A stretch of 28,635 bases of DNA. It comes from Fredricksoniimonas sp964643325 (GTDB taxonomy: Bacteria; Omnitrophota; Gorgyraeia; Zapsychrales; Fredricksoniimonadaceae). How positions within the stretch are numbered: the stretch's first letter is position 1; each line of letters opens with the position of its first letter. The notes under the pieces were generated by a model. The model did no database searches, was not told the origin of the DNA, and saw nothing but the letters and a program-made list of their open reading frames with translations. The position numbers and the translations under genes were made by a program. The stretch is taken from NCBI GenBank assembly GCA_964643325.1, contig CAZXSE010000014.1, positions 1-28,635 of the forward strand, written 5' to 3'. Shown piece after piece: positions 7,957 to 15,782 of this stretch.

Positions 7957-9191
7957 ATATTATATAACGACCGGAAGGCCTTCGCGAAACCGGGATAGGA
8001 CTTGGAGGTGCATTCAATATCTTTGATCTTTACGGCAACTTTCAGGCCCAACACAGCGAATGCCATGGCAAGGCGGTGATCGTGATGCGGGTCCAGCACC
8101 GCGCCGCTTTTGTACGCGGCACGGGGATAAATAACAAGCTCATCCGGCCTTTCCCTAATATCAGCGCCCGCCTTGCGCAATTCCGCGCGCAGGTCGCTGA
8201 TGCGATCCGATTCTTTGGCCCGCGCGTGGCCGATATCTTTCAGGCGCGTAGGGCCTGATGCGAACATGGCCATCACCGTCATCACAGGCACAAGGTCGGG
8301 ACAATCTTTCAGGGAAAATGTTCCGCCCTTGAGTGCGAACGGCCCTTTGATGCGGATCCCGGCCCGGGTCCGCGCCATGCGAACGCCCATGCGCCGGCAA
8401 AATCCCGTGATGGCGCCGTCCGCCTGCGGCAGCCCGTCGTCAAAATGCCCTTTGAGCATTACATCCGACGGCACAAGCGCCGCGGCCGCCATGAAGAACG
8501 CGGCAAGGCCAAGGTCGGAGGGCACATGGAACTGTTTAAGCCCCTTGAACGCCTGGCCGCCGCGAATGAAGAATTCCCGGGAGCCGCGCAGGCGCACATC
8601 AATGCCGGCGCGCGCCAGGACCAGGCGCGTCATCGCGACATAATCCTGCGACACCAGCCTCTTGCCTGTCATGACCAGCCGCGTGTCGCGCCCGGACAGG
8701 GTCGCGGCGATCATGAGCGCGGAAATAAATTGCGAGCTGAGCGACCCGTCGATGGCAATGCGGCCGGAGGGAATATTACCGCCGCTGAAAACGACCGGAA
8801 TGGATTCTTTAGGGCCAGTTCCCTTGATCGCCACGTCATGCGCGCGCAAGGCCGCGCACAAATGATGATTAGGGCGGCCGACGAGCGTGCCGCGGCCGCT
8901 GACCTTTGCCTTCACCGTAAAATGAGGCAACAGCGGCAACAGAAAGCGCAATGATGTGCCCGACTCCCCGACATCAATATTGAGCATCGCTTTCTTTTGA
9001 CAGAATGCGGGCGCGGCAAGAGCCCGGACAACACGCATGGCAGCTTTGGCATCATCGCAATCGGATGCGCCAATAATGCGCGACGCGCCGCCGCAGGCAG
9101 CCACGAAAAAAGCACGGATGGAATAGGATTTGGATGCCGGAAGACTGACGGCGCCGGACAGCTTTGTAACGGGCCGGACCTGGAAGATCAT
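7953..9191 (-). CDS. aroA: 3-phosphoshikimate 1-carboxyvinyltransferase (EPSP synthase)
   Basis: AroA transfers the enolpyruvyl group of PEP to shikimate-3-phosphate in the sixth step of the shikimate pathway. The 412-residue product keeps the substrate-binding signatures. These are LPASKSYSIR near the N-terminus (Lys20, Ser21, Arg25), GESGTSLRFLLPL, LSSQFISALM, 'DLVPVM' with the catalytic Asp, RAKESDRISDL, and HDHRLAMAFAV. The C-terminal TSKSYP carries the last PEP-binding Lys. The usual Asn of the first motif (SxSNR) is Ile here, and the glycine loop reads GESGT rather than GNAGT. Its ATG overlaps the stop of the preceding coiled-coil gene by one base (TGATG), so translation is probably coupled. 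The enzyme should be active; glyphosate sensitivity cannot be read off. Confidence 0.96.
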   Translation of the reverse strand: MIFQVRPVTKLSGAVSLPASKSYSIRAFFVAACGGASRIIGASDCDDAKAAMRVVRALAAPAFCQKKAMLNIDVGESGTSLRFLLPLLPHFTVKAKVSGRGTLVGRPNHHLCAALRAHDVAIKGTGPKESIPVVFSGGNIPSGRIAIDGSLSSQFISALMIAATLSGRDTRLVMTGKRLVSQDYVAMTRLVLARAGIDVRLRGSREFFIRGGQAFKGLKQFHVPSDLGLAAFFMAAAALVPSDVMLKGHFDDGLPQADGAITGFCRRMGVRMARTRAGIRIKGPFALKGGTFSLKDCPDLVPVMTVMAMFASGPTRLKDIGHARAKESDRISDLRAELRKAGADIRERPDELVIYPRAAYKSGAVLDPHHDHRLAMAFAVLGLKVAVKIKDIECTSKSYPGFAKAFRSLYNI

Positions 9192-10042
9192 CAGCGCTTG
9201 AGAACGACCTGGTCGTTCTTACGGACCTTGCGGCTGGAGAACGGCGGAATGAAATCCGCGGCCGACATCTCGTCCTGCACGCGCGACACGCGCAGGTCGC
9301 CTAAATAGGATTTGCCGCGGTACACGGACATGACATCGCCCTGCTTAATACCCTGCTTGGAGCCCATGTCAAAAATGAGGAATTCCGTTTCGCTGTCAAC
9401 GTTGAGGACCCGCCCTTCCCTGGCGGCGTCGGGCGTCACAACGATGCGGTCAAGATCGACCTTCTCTTTCACGGTGTTCCCGCCAACAGGAATGATCTCG
9501 TTGCGCAGGCGGCGGTCTGCCACGCCGGAAGAAAGGTCCCTGATCCGGGCCTCAAGATCATCGTTCTTCTGCTGAAGGGCCTCGATCTTTTTCATCAGAT
9601 CGCCCATGGCGCCGTCGGCGCCGGAAGCTTTGTCCTCAACTTCCTTGAGCTTCTGTTGGAGCGCTTCAAGTTCCTGCGTCAATTTCTGGCGCAATTCGAT
9701 CTTACTGCGCGCCTCGGCCTCAAGATCGTCACGGACCTTCTTGTTGTCCGCCTTGATCTTTTCATTGAGCCCTTTCTCAAGGTCAAGCTCCTCGAGAAGG
9801 CCGTTGATGCGATCCTCGGCGTCCGTGTTCTTCGCCTCAAGCAGGCTGATCTCCTTGCGGGCTTCCTTGAGCGCAGCCTCGATCTTGGCGCTGCGGGTCG
9901 TCAAATCCTGCACGGTTTGTTCAAAATCACGGCGGACCTGCGTTTCCTTCTGGAGCAGAAAAAGGCTGATCGCGACCCCCGAAACAAGGATCACAACGAT
10001 CAGCGAAAGAAAAACAGTTAATGTGCGTCCGGTCTTTTTCAT
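9191..10042 (-). CDS. Membrane-anchored coiled-coil protein of unknown function
   Basis: I cannot name this family. The 283-residue product has a short basic N-terminus and one transmembrane helix (about residues 8-31). A long charged coiled coil (about 32-165, heptad-like EALQQKLKEVEDKA) follows. A C-terminal compact domain (about 200-283) has 'FLIFDMGSKQGIKQGDVMSVYRG' and 'GDLRVSRVQ' segments. That ending resembles small beta-barrel modules found at the C-terminus of FlgT-like and other envelope proteins. The layout, anchor plus coiled coil plus beta domain, resembles MreC without being MreC. The ATG at 10042 has GGGG 7 nt upstream; a GTG one codon earlier is also possible. It is coupled to aroA and sits upstream of the rod-shape operon, so an envelope role is inferred. 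Confidence 0.85.
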   Translation of the reverse strand: MKKTGRTLTVFLSLIVVILVSGVAISLFLLQKETQVRRDFEQTVQDLTTRSAKIEAALKEARKEISLLEAKNTDAEDRINGLLEELDLEKGLNEKIKADNKKVRDDLEAEARSKIELRQKLTQELEALQQKLKEVEDKASGADGAMGDLMKKIEALQQKNDDLEARIRDLSSGVADRRLRNEIIPVGGNTVKEKVDLDRIVVTPDAAREGRVLNVDSETEFLIFDMGSKQGIKQGDVMSVYRGKSYLGDLRVSRVQDEMSAADFIPPFSSRKVRKNDQVVLKR

Positions 10043-10077
10043 CACAGCACCCCTTCATGTACTTGGCTTCAACCATC

Positions 10078-10105
10078 ATTATAAAAACTAAGACGGTGAA
10101 GTAAA
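10078..10105 (-). promoter_or_regulatory. Sigma70-type promoter upstream of the coiled-coil gene and aroA
   Basis: On the minus strand TTTACT (10105-10100) and a perfect TATAAT (10083-10078) are separated by 16 nt. Transcription would start near 10071, giving a leader of about 30 nt with the AAGGGG ribosome-binding site. Confidence 0.6.
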
Positions 10106-10124
10106 GATTTAATAAGGAAATTTT

Positions 10125-11075
10125 TTAAATATAAGGTAAGAATTCAGCAGGCAAAGGCACCGAGACCTCGAGCGGCGAGCCTGTGCGCGGATGCGTGAAG
10201 AAGATCGCCTGCGCATGCAAGGCCAGGCGCGGAAAAATGCCCTTGTTGCCGTAATTCTCATCGCCCAGGATGGGATGCCCGGCATGACGCATGTGAAGCC
10301 TGAGCTGATGCGTGCGCCCGGTCGCGGGGAACAATGCCACGGCGGTCACCTTGCCGCCCGTCTTGACCGACCCGGCGCCGGAACTTGCCGGGAACGTGAA
10401 CGCGCTGCGCCGGATGACCGTGTAATACGTCACGGCCGACTTGCCCTCGCCTGCCGCGACGATCTTTCGCATATCATGATACCGGGCATGCCGGCCGATG
10501 GCCGCCTCAATGACGCCCTCATCGAACTGCACCTCGCCCTCAACCAGCGCGACATATTTTTTCTCGATGGTATGCGCCTCGAACTGTTTGGCCAGGCGCG
10601 CGTGCGCGTGATTGGTCTTGGCCACCAAAATGATGCCGGAAGTTTCTTTATCAAGCCGGTGCACGATGCCGGGACGGCGCGGGCCATTGATGTCTGAAAG
10701 CTGGGCGAAATGATGGACCAGGGCATTGGCCAGGGTCCCGCCGTAATTGCCGGACGCCGGATGCACGGTCATGCCAATGGGTTTATTGATGGCCAACAGA
10801 TCATCATCCTCATACACGATATCCAGTGCGATCGCCTCGGGCTTGATGCGCTCGTCGGGATAATCATCCGCGACAATGTCCACCGCAATGCGGTCGCCGG
10901 CCTGGACCTTGTACTGGGCCTTGAGAGGCTTCCCGTCAAGACAGACCTTGCCCGCTTCAATAAGGCGTTTGACGAACATGCGCGACGGGATGGCCTCGCC
11001 AAGCGTGCGCGTGATGAACACATCAACGCGCATGTCGTGATCGGATGCTGCTGCTTCCAGGAACTGTTGAGCCAT
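10125..11075 (-). CDS. RluA/RluD-family pseudouridine synthase
   Basis: This 316-residue enzyme should isomerise specific uridines to pseudouridine in rRNA or tRNA. An S4-like RNA-binding domain (about residues 14-70, with 'FVKRLIEAGKVCLDGKPLKA') precedes the catalytic domain. The RluA signature HRLDKETSG has the catalytic Asp at 142, and 'GRTHQLRLHMRHAGHPILGD' is also present. S4 domain plus length point to RluD (23S rRNA) rather than RluA or TruC, but the target is inferred. I chose the ATG at 11075, one base after the lgt TAA. A start at 11138 would overlap lgt by about 60 nt and add non-family sequence. It is last in the ileS-dksA-lspA-lgt run. Confidence 0.93.
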   Translation of the reverse strand: MAQQFLEAAASDHDMRVDVFITRTLGEAIPSRMFVKRLIEAGKVCLDGKPLKAQYKVQAGDRIAVDIVADDYPDERIKPEAIALDIVYEDDDLLAINKPIGMTVHPASGNYGGTLANALVHHFAQLSDINGPRRPGIVHRLDKETSGIILVAKTNHAHARLAKQFEAHTIEKKYVALVEGEVQFDEGVIEAAIGRHARYHDMRKIVAAGEGKSAVTYYTVIRRSAFTFPASSGAGSVKTGGKVTAVALFPATGRTHQLRLHMRHAGHPILGDENYGNKGIFPRLALHAQAIFFTHPRTGSPLEVSVPLPAEFLPYI

Positions 11076-11076
11076 A

Positions 11077-11805
11077 TTACCGGCGGGATAGATGTATGTT
11101 GATAAAAAGGGCCGCAAGAACAATGCCCGCGCTGACATACTGAAAAACGCTCAGGCCCAGCCAAAGCGTGGTGTGGTCCGCGCGAAAGAACTCGACCGCA
11201 AAACGCTCCAGGGAACTTAGCAAAAGATACATGACGAACAATCGCCCCGACGGATATCCGCCGCGCACCTGCCAGGCGCGCAATATCAGGAATATCGCAA
11301 GTTCGCCGAGGGACATGTACAGCTGCGTCGGATGCAGGCGCTCATGAAGCACCGGAAAATACAATCCCCAGACAGCCGCCTTGCCGTAACAACAGCCGTT
11401 GAGCAGGCAGCCGATGCGGCCGATCGCATGGCCCAGCGCAATGAAGGGCGCGGCCGCGTCAAGGACCGTCAACAGCGGCAATTTTTTGCGGCGGATAAAG
11501 AAAACACCGGCGAGCGCGCCCGCGACCAGGCTTCCCTGCCATACCAGGCCGCCCTTCTGGAGCATCACCATCTCCCAGGGGAATTCAAGAAAATAATCGA
11601 AGTTCAGGAGCACATAAAAGACCCTGGCCCCGAGGATGCCCCACAACACGACCCAGAACGCCAGGTCATAGACCGCATCCTTTGGCATGCCGTTCTGATG
11701 CGCCTGCCGCGCGGTCAGGAAACTCGCGGCGACAACAGCCGCGGCAAGCATCAAGCCGTAGGAATAAAGCGTGAAAGGGCCGATCTGGCAAATGACAGGA
11801 TGCAT
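11077..11805 (-). CDS. lgt: Prolipoprotein diacylglyceryl transferase
   Basis: Lgt attaches diacylglycerol from phosphatidylglycerol to the lipobox cysteine of prolipoproteins, the first lipoprotein maturation step. The 242-residue polytopic protein has about seven hydrophobic segments. It shows the family motifs GGLVWQGSLVAG, the signature GRIGCLLNGCCYGK (E. coli GRIGNFINGE), HPTQLYMSL and ERFAVEFFR. The HGG of the usual HGGL motif is replaced by KGG, as in some other Lgt branches. It begins 7 nt after the lspA stop, so the first and second lipoprotein-processing enzymes are encoded together. A substrate, the small lipoprotein at 26759-27133, is in this window. Confidence 0.95.
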   Translation of the reverse strand: MHPVICQIGPFTLYSYGLMLAAAVVAASFLTARQAHQNGMPKDAVYDLAFWVVLWGILGARVFYVLLNFDYFLEFPWEMVMLQKGGLVWQGSLVAGALAGVFFIRRKKLPLLTVLDAAAPFIALGHAIGRIGCLLNGCCYGKAAVWGLYFPVLHERLHPTQLYMSLGELAIFLILRAWQVRGGYPSGRLFVMYLLLSSLERFAVEFFRADHTTLWLGLSVFQYVSAGIVLAALFINIHLSRR

Positions 11806-11812
11806 GCGCAGT

Positions 11813-12313
11813 TCACCGTTTTTCTTTAGCGTTGAGGCACTTGAACAGGATCATGCACGCGCCTACCGTAATGGCGCTGTCGGCCACATTAAAGACCGGC
11901 CAGATGCGCAGGTCAATAAAATCGATCACATGCCCGAACATGACCCGGTCCATCAGATTGCCGATCGCGCCGCCGAGGATGAGCGCAAAGCCCAGGACAT
12001 ACCAGCGGTCAAGCTCGCCAACCTTGTGATAATAATAAACATTATAACCCAGAAGGACCGCGGCCATGACCGGAATAATAAAGAAGACAGCCCCGTTGTC
12101 CTTGAACAGGCCGAACGCAATGCCGGTGTTATGGACCAGGGTGAAATGAAAGACCTTGTTGATGACGGGAAGGGATTCGCCCGGCTGCAGGATGCCGGTA
12201 AAAAGGATCTTCGTCAGGCGGTCCATGGTCACAACGCCCGCGACGGTCAGCAGGCAAAGGACAAGATCCACATAAGGCCACTGTTGCGGCATGCGGGAAG
12301 ATCGGTCCACCAC
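11813..12313 (-). CDS. lspA: Lipoprotein signal peptidase (signal peptidase II)
   Basis: LspA is the inner-membrane aspartyl protease that removes signal peptides from diacylglyceryl-prolipoproteins. The 166-residue product has four hydrophobic segments. It carries the conserved boxes MDRLTK, FHFTLVHNTGIAFG, GGAIGNLMDR, VIDF (Asp131) and FNVADSAI (Asp145); the last two supply the likely catalytic aspartates. Translation appears to begin at a GTG at 12313 with GAGGA a few bases upstream. An internal ATG at 12292 is a possible alternative and would remove seven residues. It lies between the dksA-like gene and lgt. Confidence 0.95.
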   Translation of the reverse strand: MVDRSSRMPQQWPYVDLVLCLLTVAGVVTMDRLTKILFTGILQPGESLPVINKVFHFTLVHNTGIAFGLFKDNGAVFFIIPVMAAVLLGYNVYYYHKVGELDRWYVLGFALILGGAIGNLMDRVMFGHVIDFIDLRIWPVFNVADSAITVGACMILFKCLNAKEKR

Positions 12314-12345
12314 GGATCCTCGGTTCTTTTTTGGGAAAGGCCCGG

Positions 12346-12732
12346 CTATTTTCCGCCCTTGCGGTCCATCTCTTCCTGGACCTCAAGGCAATACTCGGCA
12401 TACGGGATCGCCCTCAAGCGCATTTCGGGAATGCGTTTGCCGCTCTTAAGGCAAAGGCCAAAGGTGCCGTTGTCGATCCGTTCGAGCGCCTTGTTGATCT
12501 TCTGGACGATCTCGCGGTCATTGGACGCGAGCGAAAGGTTGAATTCGCGATCGTACATATCGGTCGCCACATCCGCCATGTGCATCGCGTGGCCGGAAAG
12601 GTCGCCCTTGTCCGCCTGATCGCCTTCGCTCTCCGACGCCATGCTGTGAATGTCGCCCTGGATCTGCGATTTGATCTTAAGGAGGTACTTCTTGTAGAAT
12701 TCCAGCTTCTTGGCATCCAGTTTGTCGGGCAT
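12346..12732 (-). CDS. DksA/TraR-family protein with a half-lost zinc finger
   Basis: The 128-residue product has the DksA/TraR layout. An N-terminal coiled coil contains the acidic tip 'HMADVATDMYDREF' (about 51-64), and a C-terminal zinc-finger-like region follows. Family members bind the RNA polymerase secondary channel and tune transcription, often with ppGpp. Only the first cysteine of each CxxC pair remains (Cys94-L-K-Ser97 and Cys115-L-E-Val118), so zinc binding is doubtful. The phrase 'GTFGLCLKSGKRIPEMRLRAIPYAEYC' region still aligns well with DksA. AAGGA lies 8 nt before the ATG at 12732; starting upstream at 12798 would run into ileS. It follows ileS by 11 nt. Confidence 0.9.
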   Translation of the reverse strand: MPDKLDAKKLEFYKKYLLKIKSQIQGDIHSMASESEGDQADKGDLSGHAMHMADVATDMYDREFNLSLASNDREIVQKINKALERIDNGTFGLCLKSGKRIPEMRLRAIPYAEYCLEVQEEMDRKGGK

Positions 12733-12743
12733 GTGTCTATTCC

Positions 12744-15548
12744 TTAGATAATGTCCTTGATATCCAAACCCTGCACCGCTCTGGCGCAACGGCCGCAAAT
12801 CTCAAGATGCTCCTTGTTCACCCCGATATCAGTCCTGTAATTCCAGCAGCGCGGGCATTTCTGCCCGTCAGCCTTTGCGATCACCACTTCGGTCTGCGCG
12901 AACGCGCCGCCCAGCGGTGCTGTGACCTTATCAACTTCAACCACGCTTACCTGAGAAACGATGAGCAGCATCGGCAATTCATCCGCCAACCGCCTGCAAA
13001 CCTCCAGGTCCCGTTGTGACGCGCTCCTGATGACGACCTTCGCTTCAAGCGACGCGCCGATCGATCCCTGGGCCCGGGAATTCTCCAGCGCTTTCAGGAT
13101 GAACGGTCTTAATTCAAGAAAGAGCGCGTAACGTTCTTCGGCTTGCGGCATTTGCCAGAGCGCGCCAACCGTTGGCCAATCCGCCAGATGCACATGATCC
13201 GCGGCCTGACGGCCCGGCAGCGCGGCGAACATCTCATCCGCCGTGAAACACAAGACCGGCGCCAACAGTTTCGCCAGCGCCTCGGCGACAAAGAACAAAA
13301 CCGTCTGCGCAGAACGCCTTTTCCGCGCAAGAGCGCTGGAAGTATACAATCTGTCTTTTAGGATGTCAAGATATATGCTGGATAGATCTTCATTGCAAAA
13401 AGCATAGATCTCCTTGTACACTTTCGCAAAATCATAGGCGGTGTATGCCGCGCTCACACGCTCAATGAGGCCGGCCAAACGGTTGAGCGCCCAGCGGTCG
13501 ATCGGGGCCATCTCCTCTACCGGCAGCATGTCACGCCGGGGATCAAACCCGTCAAGGTTCGCTAACAGATAGCGCGCGGTATTACGGATCTTACGGTACG
13601 CGTCAATGAGCCGGTCCGTGATCTCTTTGGACAAACGAATGTCGTCATTATAATTCGACGCCGCCACCCACAGGCGCAGGATGTCCACGCCATTGTTCTT
13701 GATGATCTCGTCCGGCGCGATCACATTGCCGAGCGACTTGGACATTTTGCGGCCATCGCCGTCAACCACGAACCCGTGCGTCAGGACCTGGCGGTACGGC
13801 GGCTTGCCGTCAACGGCCACCGACGGGATGAGCGATGACTGGAACCAGCCGCGATGCTGGTCAGAACCTTCCAGATAAAGATCCGCCGGTAACGGCCGAT
13901 CCATCATGGCGCGGAACACGGCCTGATGGCTGACACCGGAATCGAACCAGACATCAAGGATGTCATTGGTCTTTTCCATGTCCTCAACCTTACCGTCGGG
14001 CGCGACAAAGCCCGCGGGCCAAAGGTCTTTTAAATCCTTCTCAAACCATATGTTCGAGCCGTGCTCTTTAACAAGTTCGGCCACATGTTCGATCAGTTCA
14101 GGATACAAGAATTGCGCCTCGCCCCCTTTGAGCCTGACCGCCGGAATAGGCACGCCCCAGTAACGCTGGCGCGACAGGCACCAGTCGGGCCGCGTCTCGA
14201 TCATGGCCTTGATGCGCTCCTCGCCCGCCGGAGGGACCCATTGGACATCCCGCTGAACGGCTTCCTTGAGTTTTGTGCGCAGGCCCTTGTGATCGATCTT
14301 CAAAAACCACTGATACGTGGCGCGGAAGATAATGGGTTTCTTGCAGCGCCAGCAATGCGGATACGAATGACGGATCTTCTCAGTATAAAAAAGCAGGCCG
14401 CGCGCCAGAAGATCGGCAACGATCGCGTCATTGGCCTTGAGCACATGCTGACCTTCAAAAGGCGCGCCTTCGGCGGTAAATACGCCGCGATCATTGACCG
14501 GCATCAAAATATCAAGCTTATACTTCAAGCCCGTCTGATAATCTTCCTGGCCATGGCCGGGCGCGGTATGCACAAGGCCGGTGCCGTCCTCTTTGGTGAC
14601 GTAATCAACGGCCACAACGCGACAGTTCTCTTTCTTGCCAAAAGGATGCGTGTAGGTCAGGCCCGTTAAGGCCGCACCTTTAAATTCCTTGACGACCTTT
14701 ACGGCCTTGCCGCCTTTTTCAAGGACAGGCACTGACAATGTTTTCTCGATGATCACGATCTCATCGCCCGTATCCGCGGCCACATAATCGAACGCGGGAT
14801 TGAGCGCGACCGCCACATTGGCTAAGAGCGTCCACGGCGTTGTGGTCCAGACAAGAAGCGATACTTTTTTATCTTTGAAAAGACCGGCGGCTTCAGGATT
14901 ATTCACCGGAAAACGCACATAGACCGTCGGGGATGTGTGATCCTCATACTCCACCTCGGCCTCGGCCAACGCGGTCTCACAGTCAAAACACCAGTTGACG
15001 GGCTTGAGGCTGCGGTGCACATAACCCTCGCGGGTCAGGCGCGCGAGCATCTTCAATATCCAGTTCTCGTAAGCAGGCGATAAGGTCAAGTACGGGTTGT
15101 CCCACTCGCCCATGACGCCCAGACGCTTGAACTGCTCGCGCTGGATACCGACGTATTTCATGGCATAGTCATGCGCCTTGCGGCGGACATCCATGCATTC
15201 AATGTCAGCTTTGCGCGCCTTAAGGTCCTTGAGCATCGCGTGCTCGATCGGAAGTCCGTGGCAATCCCAGCCCGGGATATACAGGCTGTCATGCCCCTGC
15301 ATGGTCTTGAACTTGACGATGATATCTTTTAAAACTTTATTAAGGGCATGGCCGATATGGATATTGCCATTAGCATACGGAGGCCCGTCGTGAAGGATGA
15401 ACGGCTTTTTGCCCGCGGACTTGGCGCGGATCTTCGCGTAAAGTCCCTCTGCCTGCCAGGCCGCCAGCATTTGCGGCTCTTTCTGGGCGAGACCGGCCTT
15501 CATGGAGAAATCGGTCTTGGGGAGATTCAGCGTCTTCTGATAATCCAT
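12744..15548 (-). CDS. ileS: Isoleucyl-tRNA synthetase
   Basis: IleS charges tRNA-Ile and edits misactivated valine. The 934-residue product is the bacterial class I type. It has HIGH at 64-67 within PPYANGNIHIGHALNK, the editing (CP1) domain with 'LLVWTTTPWTLLANVAVAL', and 'WFDSGVSHQAV'. KMSKS lies near residue 601 in GRKMSKSLGNVI, followed by the anticodon-binding domain. A C-terminal zinc module has CPRC (about 902) and CGRC (about 921). All key motifs are intact. A strong promoter ends 9 nt before the ATG and no Shine-Dalgarno is present, so the mRNA is probably leaderless. It heads the run ileS, dksA-like, lspA, lgt, rluD-like. ileS next to lspA is a common bacterial pairing. Confidence 0.97.
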   Translation of the reverse strand: MDYQKTLNLPKTDFSMKAGLAQKEPQMLAAWQAEGLYAKIRAKSAGKKPFILHDGPPYANGNIHIGHALNKVLKDIIVKFKTMQGHDSLYIPGWDCHGLPIEHAMLKDLKARKADIECMDVRRKAHDYAMKYVGIQREQFKRLGVMGEWDNPYLTLSPAYENWILKMLARLTREGYVHRSLKPVNWCFDCETALAEAEVEYEDHTSPTVYVRFPVNNPEAAGLFKDKKVSLLVWTTTPWTLLANVAVALNPAFDYVAADTGDEIVIIEKTLSVPVLEKGGKAVKVVKEFKGAALTGLTYTHPFGKKENCRVVAVDYVTKEDGTGLVHTAPGHGQEDYQTGLKYKLDILMPVNDRGVFTAEGAPFEGQHVLKANDAIVADLLARGLLFYTEKIRHSYPHCWRCKKPIIFRATYQWFLKIDHKGLRTKLKEAVQRDVQWVPPAGEERIKAMIETRPDWCLSRQRYWGVPIPAVRLKGGEAQFLYPELIEHVAELVKEHGSNIWFEKDLKDLWPAGFVAPDGKVEDMEKTNDILDVWFDSGVSHQAVFRAMMDRPLPADLYLEGSDQHRGWFQSSLIPSVAVDGKPPYRQVLTHGFVVDGDGRKMSKSLGNVIAPDEIIKNNGVDILRLWVAASNYNDDIRLSKEITDRLIDAYRKIRNTARYLLANLDGFDPRRDMLPVEEMAPIDRWALNRLAGLIERVSAAYTAYDFAKVYKEIYAFCNEDLSSIYLDILKDRLYTSSALARKRRSAQTVLFFVAEALAKLLAPVLCFTADEMFAALPGRQAADHVHLADWPTVGALWQMPQAEERYALFLELRPFILKALENSRAQGSIGASLEAKVVIRSASQRDLEVCRRLADELPMLLIVSQVSVVEVDKVTAPLGGAFAQTEVVIAKADGQKCPRCWNYRTDIGVNKEHLEICGRCARAVQGLDIKDII

Positions 15549-15557
15549 AGGGGGATT

Positions 15558-15585
15558 ACTTTATCGAAAAACAGGGGTTTGTCAA
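15558..15585 (-). promoter_or_regulatory. ileS: Strong sigma70-type promoter of ileS, producing a near-leaderless mRNA
   Basis: On the minus strand a perfect TTGACA (15585-15580) and TAAAGT (15563-15558) are 16 nt apart. Only nine bases (AATCCCCCT) separate the -10 from the ATG, placing the transcription start about 0-4 nt before the start codon. Confidence 0.7.
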
Positions 15586-15609
15586 GAGTGCCTTGATGCT
15601 CGAATAACA

Positions 15610-15630
15610 GAAAAAGCAAGACGGGTCTTG
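15610..15630 (-). terminator. Candidate intrinsic terminator between mtnP and ileS
   Basis: On the minus strand CAAGA and TCTTG form a 5-bp stem around CCCG, followed by CTTTTTC. It lies just downstream of the long hairpin at 15646-15766 and upstream of the ileS promoter. It is therefore well placed to end the mtnP transcript, although the stem is short. Confidence 0.45.
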
Positions 15631-15645
15631 GCCGCGGGATCCTTG

Positions 15646-15766
15646 ACCAGTATGGTTGTATGCCATACCTTGCTGCTCAAACAAAAGAGGCCGTCTTCTC
15701 AAAATGATCATCTGGGAAAACGGCCTCTTAACTCGCAGTCAAGGCATGGCATACAACCATACTGGT
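15646..15766 (-). repeat. Long structured hairpin downstream of mtnP (element 1)
   Basis: Arms at 15646-15672 and 15740-15766 are complementary over 27 bp with one exception at position 22 from the outside. That exception becomes a G-U pair in minus-strand RNA. Inside lie a one-base bulge, a 4-bp stem (15673-15676 with 15735-15738), an internal loop, a perfect 10-bp stem (15685-15694 with 15720-15729) and a 25-nt loop. It begins 16 nt after the mtnP stop. Its inner stem and loop resemble those of the element at 16676-16786. Confidence 0.85.
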
Positions 15767-15782
15767 AACGATCTCATGCCAT

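Noticed and set aside
15549..15782. T-box riboswitch in front of ileS
   Set aside because: The conserved T-box core (GGUGG-containing antiterminator) and a specifier loop are absent. The promoter lies downstream of the hairpin, next to the ATG.
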